64,000 nucleotides of DNA from Diphasiastrum complanatum. Its lineage: Eukaryota; Streptophyta; Lycopodiopsida; Lycopodiales; Lycopodiaceae. The notes under the pieces were generated by a model. That model searched no databases, was not told the DNA's origin, and worked only from the letters and a program-made list of their open reading frames with translations. The stretch spans positions 5,639,653-5,703,652 of the forward strand of contig CM055097.1 in the NCBI GenBank assembly GCA_029204225.1. The letters run 5' to 3'. Both the position numbers and the translations under genes were made by a program. The first letter of the stretch is position 1; each line of letters begins with the position of its first letter. Positions 1-11,300 of this stretch are shown here, one piece after another.

Positions 1-184
1 TCGTAGTGTCATCTACAGACTAGTAACTAGTAACTACAATGATCTAATGTACATACTACAATCATCTGAAGACTGACATCAATGAGCACTAAGCAGGGCC
101 TAGGCTGCAGTGAGCACTCTAAGCTCTCCTACGCCTGAGTCTCCTCCCACTTGCTGGTGGTGCTGTGGAGCCTGTTGTGGCCAC

Positions 185-1482
185 TCAAGTGGTAGGCTCA
201 GCTGCGAAATCCTCATCAAAGGCAGAGGTATGATGCCCCTCATCCTCATCCCCGCCCTCCTCGGACTCCTCATCCTCATACTCCTCTGAGGACTCTGACC
301 CTGACGATGCCTCAGACTCAGACTCGTCCTCGGGGCTATGAGCACGGGAGCTGCTAGCCTCTCCTGCCCTCCTCCTACGCTCTGCTTGAGTGACAAGCCC
401 TGCACAGTGCACACAAAGAGGGACAAACGTGTTATTGCCTGCAAATTAGTAAATTACAATTTACGATAATTAGTAACTTCAAACTTCGAAAATTTAATTC
501 AAGACCTGTCACCTTACTACTTAGACAATCCTGATTTCTCACCTGCACTCTGCATGGCCTCCTCATGGAGGAATGCGTACACGTGCTCCTCTGACTGGTC
601 TCTCGGTGGCAACTCTGGAACCTTTGCCACATCGATCAGATCAGGATTATTAACCTACGCACATGTCACAATGCACATTGAAATCAAGACAATTTAACAA
701 AATTTGGAGGGCCGAGTCCCGACAAAAGTTAAAATTTAGCTACATAGTACAGTGACCAGTCTAGTATCTACTATCATGTATCTACTGATTGCCAACTGGG
801 TCCTGCCACCTGGGATGATGGATCACATGTTAGAATTTAGAAATTATAATTTATGGTGTACAAGTTACCTGGATAGGCTCTGCGGTGGTCTGGAGTCTAC
901 CCAAAAGTCTCAGGTTTGCGTGTACGTACACCAACCTCTCCAACTGCGCTGATGATAGTCGATTCCTCTTCTTCGTGTGAATCATGGAATGAACACTCCA
1001 GTTCCTCTCACAAGCGACTGCAGTGCAGTCCTGTGAGAGAATCCTGATGGCAAGGCGACGCAATTTGGGGACATCAACCCCAAACTTCGACCACCATGAC
1101 ACGTAGCTGGCCTGAATCACAGTTCAAGGGGCAGTTAGTACTTACTACTAGCAACTTGCAAGATGCAACCAAGTTCCAAGTTCCAACAAGTTACAATATG
1201 ATTGACTAACTGTGCAGTAAAATGTGAAGTAACAAGTTTAAACTGTAATGGACCATGCCACATGGTCAGTTTATTACCCTCTCTCAAAAGCGTCGGGCCA
1301 GTGGCGAACTCCAGTGACAAATTCTGAGTTCTAACTTCTGACAAGAGTCAAGAGTCAAAACAATACATGGCACATGCAATGTGCATCATTGCATGAAATA
1401 TTTTCCACTACTAACTAAACAGTAAATAGTCGTGCCCGATGTGCCATAGGCCACAGCGATGGTGACGTGATCCCACAAGGGA
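185..1482 (-). pseudogene. hAT transposase remnant (BED stub, hATC dimerisation exon, acidic tail)
   Basis: Four exon-like blocks align with the transposase exons of the hAT at 7477. In transcription order: about 1482-1433, the start of the BED-finger exon without its ATG; about 1112-860, the C-terminal hAT dimerisation region with ILSQDCTAVACERNWS and IHTKKRNRL; about 654-545, a short linker exon; and about 398-185, an acidic Ser/Glu/Asp-rich C-terminus ending in TGA. The exons holding the rest of the BED finger, the DUF659-like block and the catalytic core are absent between about 1433 and 1130, so this is an internal deletion derivative. The dimerisation exon keeps the CERNWS tryptophan that the other copy has lost. 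Confidence 0.8.
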
Positions 1483-1492
1483 TCCCTATCCG

Positions 1493-1494
<2 letters not shown>

Positions 1495-1581
<87 letters not shown>
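1495..1581. repeat. (CT)n microsatellite, 87 bp
   Basis: Perfect CT dinucleotide tract, (GA)n in the reading direction of the hAT. It abuts the point where the first exon should start: the 5' codons of that exon, present at 8325 in the related element, are missing here. Confidence 0.99.
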
Positions 1582-1583
<2 letters not shown>

Positions 1584-1732
1584 GTGACAGTCTACAGATC
1601 TCTCTAAGTTCTAACTAGACTCTAGTAACTACTAACTCAGACTAGTCACTAACTCCTAAGTTCTAAGTTCTAAGTTCTAAGTTCTAACTAAGTAGCTACC
1701 CAGGTCCCACACCCATCTCACAATGCCCACTG

Positions 1733-2036
1733 CCCACACACACACACACACAATCCCAGTGCTCAAGCCTCACACAAACTCACAGTGCAGTGTGCACACA
1801 TCTCAAAACTCACACACACACACACACACACACACACAATGCACACATGTCACACACACACACACTCTCTCTCACACACTCACTGATTCACTCACACACA
1901 CTGTACACAATGCACATCAAAAGACAGTGGACACACACACAGTGCACAGACACACAATATCACACAATCACTCACACACACACACACAAAAAACACACCA
2001 TTTTCTCTCTCTCTCTCTCTCACACACAGCACTGAG
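1733..2036. repeat. (CA)n-rich degenerate repeat
   Basis: About 300 bp of CA dinucleotides broken by short words such as gtgcac, tctct and caatg. It is the counterpart of the (GT)n block at 7751-8145 in the related hAT, at the same place between (GA)n and exon 1. Open frames reading His-Thr repeats here are artefacts of the repeat. Confidence 0.95.
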
Positions 2037-2095
2037 CACACACACAATCTGAATGGAAAATGCACAGTGCACACAGAGTGCTGACTCCTGAGTGC

Positions 2096-2098
<3 letters not shown>

Positions 2099-2181
<83 letters not shown>
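2099..2181. repeat. (CT)n microsatellite, 83 bp
   Basis: Perfect CT tract about 155 bp inside the hAT 5' end, matching in position and length the (GA)n tract at 7663-7744 of the second hAT. Confidence 0.99.
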
Positions 2182-2183
<2 letters not shown>

Positions 2184-2184
2184 G

Positions 2185-2336
2185 AATAGAATACCGAGGG
2201 CCGAATCGCGTTGGAATCGTTTTAGGGCCAGACGGTTCGAACGATTCGAACGATTCGAATGGTTCGAACCGGGTCCGAACGATTCGATGGTTCGAACCGT
2301 AAAAGGCGGTTCGAACCGCGATTCGATGCAACCTTG
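2185..2336 (-). repeat. hAT A terminal and subterminal repeat region
   Basis: At least six copies of TTCGAA or ATTCGAA in about 110 bp (2236-2330), followed by the terminal repeat ending at 2336. hAT transposases are known to bind clusters of short subterminal motifs, so this array is the likely binding region. The second hAT has clustered GAAACG/CGTTTC words at the matching place. Confidence 0.7.
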
Positions 2337-2541
2337 CATCTCGTCACTGACGGCTAGGGTCCCGACGGTCAAGACACACCGCATCTCTAACAGCTTGTCA
2401 GGCGGCCACACCGGGTCACTGCTCGTGACACACCGGTCCCAACTTGGGACAGATGTCCTCGACCTTGCCAACACTAAGCCTCAGGCCCTTTGGTAACCGG
2501 CCGTGCCGAGGTCATGATAGAGTCGTAACTGGACTCTAACA
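2337..2541 (-). repeat. 3' LTR of gypsy chromovirus (partial)
   Basis: Aligns almost end to end with 13472-13691, including the outer end ggactctaaca. The remainder of this LTR, corresponding to 13232-13471, has been displaced beyond the left edge by the hAT insertion at 2336. Confidence 0.9.
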
Positions 2542-2556
2542 ATCCTTCCCTCCTCT
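2542..2556 (-). other. Polypurine tract
   Basis: On the minus strand AGAGGAGGGAAGGAT lies directly before the LTR start TGTTAGAGTCC, the expected position of the plus-strand primer of an LTR retrotransposon. Confidence 0.85.
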
Positions 2557-2589
2557 AGCAAGTCATCGGTCCTCGATGACAAACTCTGG

Positions 2590-3965
2590 GTAAGACTTCT
2601 GCAACGCCTATCGCGTCTCCCAGGTAGCATCTGACAATGGATGCCCTTTCCAGGTTACTAGATACTCTTGAAGGAGACGATTCCGCAATCATTGCTCCCT
2701 TCGATCTAGGATTCTTTCTGGCCCATAATCTGTGGTGTCTTTCTCCTCTAGAGACACTAGACCTTCCACCAGGCTATCGCCATCGTGCAAACATTTCTTC
2801 AGTTTGCTAACATGGAATACTAGATGCACCTTGCATCCCACAGGTAGCTGTAGCTTATAAGCTACTTGGCTCACCTTCTTAATAATCAACCACAATACCT
2901 AGGAGATAACTTGGCGCACTTTCCTATGCGTAGCACCTTCGACTTCGAAGGGACTAGTACATACACCCAATCTCCCTCAAATTCCCGATAGGTACGGTTC
3001 TCACGAGCATAACTCTTCGCCCTAGCTACAACTCTGGACAAGTTATCTCGTGCCAACTCTAGCTTCTACTGCATCTGAGCCAAAAACTCTACAGCACTAG
3101 GTACCCTATGCGGAATCCCTATGATTGCAGGACTCAATGGCCTGAAACCATAATTGAGCTCAAATGGACTCAATCCAGTAGACGCATGTCTCTTATCATT
3201 GTACGCGAACTCCAATAGCCGTTAATGCTTTACCCAGTCTGTTTGCGTACTACTCACATATGCCCTAAGCATATATTCCAAGATCTGATTCACTCGCTCT
3301 GTTTGACCATCGTCTGAGGATGCTCAGAGCTACTCATCCGCAACTGTGTTCCCAGCTTGGCGAACACCTCAATCCAAAAATTTCCCGTAAACTTGGGATC
3401 CCTGTCAAAGACTATGGACTTCGAAAGACCATGTAACCTAACAATATTCTGAATAAACAACTCAGCCACTTGCGGAGTTGTGACCTTCTTGGTCGTTGCG
3501 ATGAAATGAGCCATCTTGGAAAACCTGTCTACCACTACCATAACGGAATTGAATCCATTATGGGTCTTGGGTAGCCCAACAATAAAATCCATAAAGATGC
3601 TTTCCCACCTTCCTGTAGGTATCTCAAGTGAATGTAGCAAGCCCGGAGGACTTACTCTCTCGACCTTGTTCACCTGACAAGCCGTGCACCACTGGACGTA
3701 CCATCTTACAATCGTGGCCAAAAATAATGCCTTCTCAAAAGCTCACTGGTCTTATCAATACCAGGGTGCCCTGCGCAGGGACTATCATGGCATTCATGAA
3801 ATATCTTACGACGAAGATCCTTCACGTCTGGCACAAAAACTCTTCCATTTCTCAATAACATACCATCCTTCACGGTGCATGTTAGATATGTACTGGTGTG
3901 TGCCTCTACGGAAGCGACAGCCTCGACTGACCCTTCCGTTTGGTCGACTACCTTGCGCTCATTAG
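2590..3965 (-). pseudogene. Gypsy integrase with chromodomain-like tail (decayed)
   Basis: Minus-strand integrase relic. The N-terminal zinc-binding part reads FHECHDSPCAGHPGIDKTSE near 3830-3770, with WCTACQVNK about 30 codons later. The catalytic core shows IFMDFIVGLPKTHNG and VVDRFSKMAHF, followed by DRDPKFTGNFW; further on SSSEHPQT marks the region of the third catalytic acid, broken by a frameshift. After several stops the C-terminal part appears as YKLQLPVGCKVHLVFHVSKL (2860-2800). Near 2655-2610 EYLVTWKGHPLSDATWE is a chromodomain-like block, typical of chromoviruses and thought to guide insertion to marked chromatin. No intact enzyme can be made. Confidence 0.85.
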
Positions 3966-4408
3966 GCCACACACGCTGATAATGAGGGTCCTTTTTTGGA
4001 GCCTTCTTAATCTCCTCCATGAGACCATTGTCAACCACAGTAAAGCTCATCTGATGCAGTATACGAGATAGTGCATCAGCGACCACATTTTCCTTCCCTC
4101 TTCGGAAGCGAATTGCCAAATCAAATTCCTGCATCAGCTCGGCCCATCGAGTTTGGCGGCCTTACAAATCTGGCTGAGTGCAAAATACTTTAAAGTATAA
4201 TGATCTGTGTACACATAAAACTTGGCTATAAATAATGTCTCCACACCTTGAGCGCATGTACTCACATACAGCTCCCGGTAGAACTTGCAAAAACTTAAGA
4301 AAGATTGTAATTGGCGTATATCGGCAGGCCTCGGCCACCTCTTAACCACAGCCACCTTGGCTGGGTCAACTGAAATATCCTCAACTGTCACTACGTGACC
4401 CAAATCCA
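3966..4408 (-). pseudogene. Gypsy RT C-terminus and RNase H remnant
   Basis: Minus-strand relic. LGHVVTVEDISVDPAKV followed by VKRWPRPADIRQLQSFL is the end of a gypsy reverse transcriptase; it then jumps directly to AKFYVYTDHYTLKYF, an RNase H segment. About 90 residues between them, including the first RNase H acid, are gone. A frameshift near 4150 precedes EFDLAIRFRRGKENVVADAL, the junction of RNase H and integrase. The RT catalytic part is absent: homology stops abruptly at about 4408, where an antisense gag begins. Confidence 0.8.
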
Positions 4409-7125
4409 ATGGGCCAACCTATACTTGTCGCACCCTTGCATGCAGTTCGGAGAGCACCACGGATGGAGATACCAAAATACGACGGATCATCATATCCCAT
4501 CCGATTCCTCCAGATCTACGAGCAAGCTTGTGAAATCTACGGCGAACGGACACCTGCAGAGAAGCTGATGCTATTTCCTATGTCCTTGCTTGCAGTGGCT
4601 CAGAATTGGTTTTTCAACCTGTCAGAGGAAGAGAAATCCACCTAGGAAGCAGTTAAAGCAGCTCTCATTACGTGCTTTAAGCCAAGGAAGTTCTTGGAAG
4701 ACCCATTTCTCCTGTTGAGCAAAGTCAAGATGGGAAAACGAGAAAGGGTCCGGGACTATATTGAACGGGTCAAACATCTACGAACTGAGTGCAGTGCAGC
4801 CCTGACTCCCGATCATGCAGTGATCATGTGGTTCCTAGCCGGATTACCACGAAGCATCAGAAGAGAACTGAAACGACGGGAGCAGTACGCTACTCTACAA
4901 GAAGCTATGGAAGATGCCATCAGGGGGCCACACTCCTACTCCCTCGATCGCATCATCATCATCAAACGCATCCGCTCTATTCACAGAATTGTTGTTGGAG
5001 CAAATGACAAAATTACACAAACAGCAGATGGAGCAACTTACGGCGCAGGTTCACCAGAAACTGAAGGCCTTACAAGGAACTGTAGCAGTAACTCCACATC
5101 AACAGGAACCAAACCAGCTACAGTATCCTCGACGAGAAAATGTATGGTGTTAAGTATGCACGCAAAACCATACAGCGAACGAGTGTCCAGTCCTAAAGCA
5201 AAATCTGAGATTGACACATAGATTCTGCCATCTGTGCAATACAACATCGCACGATACGGCATTTTGCCCGTTTAACCCCAGGGTTGTTCAACAGAAGAGA
5301 AGTCCTTATCAAACTTCTTATCCTTATCATCAAGGGGCACCTAACGCGGCACCAAGGTACGGCGCACCCAATCAACCACAACGCATGGCCTTACCTGCTC
5401 CACCAAGGCCAGCCAATCAACAAGTGGCCCATGTAAACCTGACAACAGCGGAACAAGAAATGCAAATGCCACCTCAACATGAGTAGCAGCAGTGGTACGG
5501 ACCAGATGAACCATTTATGGATCCTGCCATAAATGAATATGTTTCGGCCTATGCAGCTCAAACTCAACGTCAAGGTGGAAGAAATTACGGCTGCTACGGA
5601 TGCGGCGAGGGACACAGAATTGCAGAATGTCCCTACAAGGGACAATATACAACCTCCTGTCGGGATTGCGATTATGGACACTGTTTCAAGAATTGTCCAT
5701 TTAAACCCGGAACCAGTGCACCTCTTAACCTCATTGCCATACAGCAATTAGCAGTTCTAGCGGGGATGCCATTGAAAGGTCGACACGACCACGCTCCTGT
5801 GTTAGCTGTTACGCGAGCACAGAAGAGAAAGGAAGTGGCTCCCTCACCACCACCATCGGTCACTGACGACCAACCCTCAACTTCAGCGCCATATCCAAAT
5901 GTGAGGGAAGAGAGAAGACAGTACCAGAAAATAAGACACTGGGTACAAAAAGCACAAGAGGAGGAAAAAGAGCAAGAACGAAACAATCCCACAGAACCTC
6001 CAGTCGGCGTCGAACGGGAACCGCAAACAGGCTCACCACTGCGCACTGATCACAATGATTGGTTGCACCAACATGAACCACCTTTTCACATGGTGGAGCC
6101 TGAGGAACCACGCACTGAAAGGCTCACACTCTTGCTATCAAGCCACGTTAGTTTACCACTCGGAAAACTACTGCGGATTGCACCACAAGCGAAAAGCCTT
6201 TTGGCGAAATGGGCCAACGCGGATGAGGAGCCAGTAGCGCCTGAGCCCATCTATTGTGCGGGCTATGATGAAACAAGTAACATCCTCCACATCGGAGCAG
6301 CATGGGAAAGTGAGGAACACAACATCACTTTGCCAATCAAACACAAGAGATACGAGGACGAGGCGACAGTGGTAGATGGAGGATCGGGTGTCAATCTGAT
6401 CTCCACTACTTTGTACAAAAAATGGGAATTACAAGGATTGAAGCCAGCCAGATTCGCCATCAAGCTAGCAGATCAATCCTGTGTGACAAAAGGTATAGTT
6501 GTTGATATTCCCGTAAAGATAGCAGGCATGCAGTATGTGATTACTTTTGTGGTCATGGATATACCTGAATCTCCATCTGCATACCGTGTTTTACTGGGAA
6601 GACCATGGTTGACAGTTGCGCAAGTAGTACACAACTGGGGTACAGGGAAACTCACCTTCGAGAATGGAGAACAGGCTGTAAAGGTAGATCCAACCACATG
6701 GGCGGTGAAACCTATTGCACCCAAAGTTGATGACGGATCATCCACAACAGATCATACGATTGACCACCCAAGACCAGCCAAGGGAGGTCACTATCAATCA
6801 AAGATGGATGTCATGAGATGGACGGATGCATTAGCAACTATTGACTGCCAGGCATGTCAATATGAATCAGATCCAGAACCGAATACATCTTCACCCAAAT
6901 GTTACACTATGGAGACACCAATCACATTTGGGGTGAATATGATAAACGTAGCATGGCTGTCAACAGAGCCAATTGAGAACCCACTAGACAATGATCTAGT
7001 CCCTTGGCAACATGCTCTAACTTATAATAAGGAGATTGAGCTGACTGATGAACAAGTCCTACACCACATGGACCCAGATCGTTACGGAACCAAGAAGGTA
7101 CCAGCTCAACTACCACAAAGGTCTG
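4409..7125 (+). pseudogene. Gypsy gag-protease fragment with four zinc knuckles, antisense to the host gypsy
   Basis: Plus-strand gag-pro polyprotein relic of roughly 900 codons. The gag core (from MEIPKYDGSSYPIRFLQIYE) runs in one frame to about 4910 with a stop at 4643. It then shifts frame and stays in one frame to 7125 with stops near 5154 and 5484. Four CCHC-type knuckles follow: WC(stop)VCTQNHTANEC near 5149, CHLCNTTSHDTAFC near 5227, CYGCGEGHRIAEC at 5592 and CRDCDYGHCFKNC near 5660. A retropepsin-like block has VVDGGSGVNLIS near 6370 and VLLGRPWL near 6592. The fragment starts without a leader and stops before RT, and has no LTR. Its gag resembles that at 58945-59915 (YPRRE then WC), placing it near Tat/Athila-type gypsy elements. 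Confidence 0.85.
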
Positions 7126-7128
7126 CCA

Positions 7129-7317
7129 TCATGCTCGCATCTCTGCGACGGTCTTTTCCACACTATCCATGCGAGCTTGCACAGAAGGGGAAGTACCAGC
7201 AGGCGAACGAGCAGCCACTGTAGGCAGATTATGGGCAGGACTAAGCACAGGGCTGGGTGGTGGTGATGGAAGAACAACGGGTGGACTGAGCGGAAAATCA
7301 ACTCTATCATCTTCCAT
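7129..7317 (-). pseudogene. N-terminal gag fragment of the minus-strand gypsy
   Basis: An ATG at 7317 on the minus strand opens a proline-rich start (MEDDRVDFPLSPPVV) and ends ARMDSVEKTVAEMRA just before a stop at 7129. It lies at the expected distance from the PBS once the hAT is removed (leader of about 480 bp), and a short coiled-coil-like end suits a gag N-terminus. The remaining gag is replaced by the antisense fragment that begins here. Confidence 0.6.
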
Positions 7318-7660
7318 TATGAAACAAAAACATTCGCAGTAGGTCGCTCTCCTACTAGGCCCAATCTGCACCCTTAACAGCAGAAACCGGAGAAAAATCA
7401 GAGAAGTTATGCCCAATCCGAAAATCTGACCTGTTTTGAAAACTGACTTTTTGGTGAAACACAAACAAATCTGCTCCAGTGTTTCATCGAAACGCGTTTC
7501 GAACGCTGAAACGGGGTCGAAACGGAACGTACGAAACGACCCCGTTTTGAAACAGCGCTTCGTTGTTCGAAACAACTGTTGAAAAATCGCAAATTTTTTT
7601 GCGATACAACGAGGGCCCGAGAGGTGAGTGTTTTCACTTTTTGGCACGTTAGAAAAACCC

Positions 7661-8163
<503 letters not shown>

Positions 8164-8324
8164 GTCTACAGAGAAAGAGGATAGGGATAGATTAAAGATA
8201 GATTGAAGTTAGAACTTAGAGCATAGGTATACCATTTTGGAAATTAGAATTTAGGATTAGTTTTTAATTTGAAGTCTGAATTTAATACAGTTATTGTTTT
8301 GTTGACACTAGATAGCTATTAGCA

Positions 8325-11300
8325 ATGCCCAGACAGCGGGATCCCTTATGGGATCACGTCACCCTTAATTCAAGTTATGGCACATCAGGCATGAAGAAGT
8401 GGACTTGCAACTATTGCGGGAACACTTATGGAGGTGGCCCCGTTCGAATCAGGGCGCATCTTTTACGTCTTCGAGGATATGAGATCGCCGTTTGCACTCA
8501 GGCCCCAGAGTCACTGAGGATTGTCAAGATCGGGGACGACTCTCCTGCTACTACTTCAGGCACAGGTGATTCTTGAATCTTGTTTGATCAATGACATTGA
8601 TTGAAAATTTGAAATTTGATCTAAAGCTAAAACTTAAAAGTTTATTCTATAACTTTAAACTTTGATTACTAATGAGTAATTAGTGACTGTCCTGAGCTCT
8701 CTCACTAACTTACCTAAAGCCTTCTGCGTAACTAGTACCACCAATGTTATTGTTACAGGTGCGGCAGAGCGCCGAGATTCCCCATCGCAGCCGGCACCTG
8801 TAGCCGGCACTAGCTCCGCTGCAGCATCCATTCCACCTTCTTCTGGAGAGACTCCTGCAGTGCCAGTTGGTGGGGCCGGCAGTAGTGCTATTGGTAGCAC
8901 TGTTAGGGGACAGGGTCGAGGACATGTGAGAGGCAGGGATGTTTTTGTGGCAGCCTTCCAGCAGTCGCATAGGGATGCAGCTGCTATTGCTGTTAGGATG
9001 TGCTTTTACTTGTGTGACCTCCCTTTTCATGTGGCACAGACCCTTGCATGGAGGGATATGATGCGAGCAGTATCTCGTATCGGTGTTGAGTGGGAGGGCC
9101 CGACCATGGAGCAGTTGAGGACGAGAGAGCTACATGCTGAGCGGCAGTCCGTGATGCTGACCTACAGCCCATTAGGAAGTCATGGGCGAGGTATACCTGT
9201 AACCTTACATCTTCAATACCTTTGCACTTGCCACTTAGTACTTACTACTTTAGAAATTAGTACTTTCAAGTTTCTAACTTTGAACTTTCAATCTCCAAAT
9301 TTGCAAATTGCAAGTTGCAACTTAGTTAGTTGAAAGTTTTAGGTTTGGATGCACTATAATATCAGATGGTTGGATCGATGCAAGGAGGCGCCATCTTGTG
9401 AATATATTGGTGTCTTCTTGCATGGGCACCATGTTTTTGAGATCCACTGACACGTCGCAGCCAGGCATGGCATTGGATGGCAGGAGATTGTTTGAGTACA
9501 TCTCACAGGCCATTGAGGAGGTCGGAAAAGAGAATGTTGTCCAGGTATGCACTTGCCACTTGCCACTTGCCACTTTCAAGTTTCAACTTTGAAACTTTCG
9601 ACATTGAGCTCTCAGCTTTGAAGTTAGAACTTAGTAAGTTACAACTTACAACTTACATTTTGTGAATCGTGATTATTGTTTTGAACGTTGCAATTTGCAT
9701 TTGCATTTGCTTCCGGAATGCTCAATGGTGAATGTTCATTGTTCATGAGTTATGATTCGACCTTTGTCGGAATTCCAATGAAGGTTGTCACGGACAACGC
9801 GTCCAATTGTGTTGCCATGGGGAAGATGGTGAATGAGAAGTACCCTTGGATTTTCTGGAGTCCATGTGTTGCACATTGTCTTGACCTCCTAGTTGAAGAC
9901 ATTGGGAGATTACCCTGGGTCAAGGAGGTTAAGGTCCTATTCCACCTTGGATCTCTTGAGGCTTGCCCCCACTAGGTAACCAAGTTCCAACTTCCAACCT
10001 GACAACCTGTTTCCAATTTTTTGATTTGAAAATTGCAATTTTGTTTTAGCTTCAAGTTTCAATGCTCATAGAATTTGAATTTTGCTATATAGTATAGCCT
10101 GCTTGTTGCCTATAGGCTATGACCAATTACAAATCTTATTTCATGATTCTCATACTAGGTTTGCCTATATGCTCATTGTTTTGGAGCGGCTCATAAAAGT
10201 GCATGGAAGCTTGAGGATGACAGTGGTTTCACCCCATTGGGCAGAGTGGGGCCGATCACGAGAGGCCAAGGCCAGGAGATTTGAGGCGATCGTGATGGGG
10301 ACTTCATTTTGGGATGATGCACGCTCCATTGTCATATCCATGCAGCCTATCTATAGTGTCCTTCGCCTTACTGATAGAAAGGGTTCCACTTAGGCCTTCT
10401 TTATGAGTTTATCGATAAGCTGGGAGAGCAGCTTCATAGTTGCACCACCATGGCTCCTGACAGGTATATTACTAGAGTCTAGTAACTACGTTAAAAGTTT
10501 CAAAGTTGATTCTTGAATCTTCAATGTTCATTGACATTCATGATTAGAATTTAGTTAATACTTAATAGTTCTTGAATCTTGAGACTTGAATGCTCAAGCC
10601 TCAAACTTCACTCTTGAGTCCTGATTGTTTGCAGGCTGGAAGAAGTAAGGGGCCTATTTCTAGGCAGATGGCAGTGGTTCCATCAACCTCTCTGCATGTC
10701 GTGGCTTGCTTGCTTCATCCACTATGGAGGACGGAGGATCAATTCCATGATCGAGAGCTCAAGCAAGGATGGCATTCCTACGTCTCTTCTATCTATCCTG
10801 ATCCCAGGGATCAGGATGCACTCATGGATGACTTGAATTTATTCAGGTATGTACTATGTAATTAGTAAATTGTAATATGTATTCAGGACCCAGGTATGTA
10901 ATATGTATTCATCTATGTAGTATGTATATGTAATATGTATGAACTTTGAAGTCTAAGGCTTAAGCTAGTTGCTAGTTAAAATTAATAGTAGTAACTTGTA
11001 AGCATTTAGTATTTACTATTTTGAAATTTGAATGGTGATAAATGTTGAATGTTCAGGACCGAGCGCCTCGATTTCGGTCGTGCAACTGCCATGCTGAGGG
11101 AAGGGCAATTGCGCCCTGTTTCATGGTGGATGAAGTATGGGAATGATGTTCCCAAGTTGCAGAAACTTGCCATCCGCGTCCTCTCACAAGATTGCGCAGC
11201 AGTTGCATGTGAGAGAAATACGAGTGTGTTCTCTCTTATTCATACGAAGAGGAGGAACAGACTGTCTACTGTGCAGCTGGAGAGGTTGGTGTATGTGCAT

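Larger units (their letters stand above)
1..2336 (-). mobile_element. hAT transposon A, internally deleted, 3' end off-window
   Basis: Part of a hAT-superfamily DNA transposon read on the minus strand. Its 5' end is fixed at 2336 because it interrupts an LTR whose other copy (13471-13691) is continuous here; 2337-2344 (catctcgt) would be one half of the 8-bp target duplication, the other half being off-window. The inward sequence CAAGGTTGCATCGAATCG matches the terminus of the hAT at 7477 (CAGTGTTTCATCGAAACG) at 14 of 18 positions. Order from the 5' end is terminal repeat, (GA)n, (GT)n, then exon 1 about 850 bp in, the same as in the hAT at 7477. The middle exons are missing, so it cannot encode a full transposase. 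Confidence 0.85.

Noticed and set aside
1968-2474. Open frames encoding Arg-Glu, Ser-Leu or His-Thr repeats over the microsatellites (also 1723-2052, 7129-8004 beyond the gag start, 34930-35190, 45638-45829, 61341-61604)
   Set aside because: Dinucleotide repeats are open in all frames; there is no domain outside the repeat.
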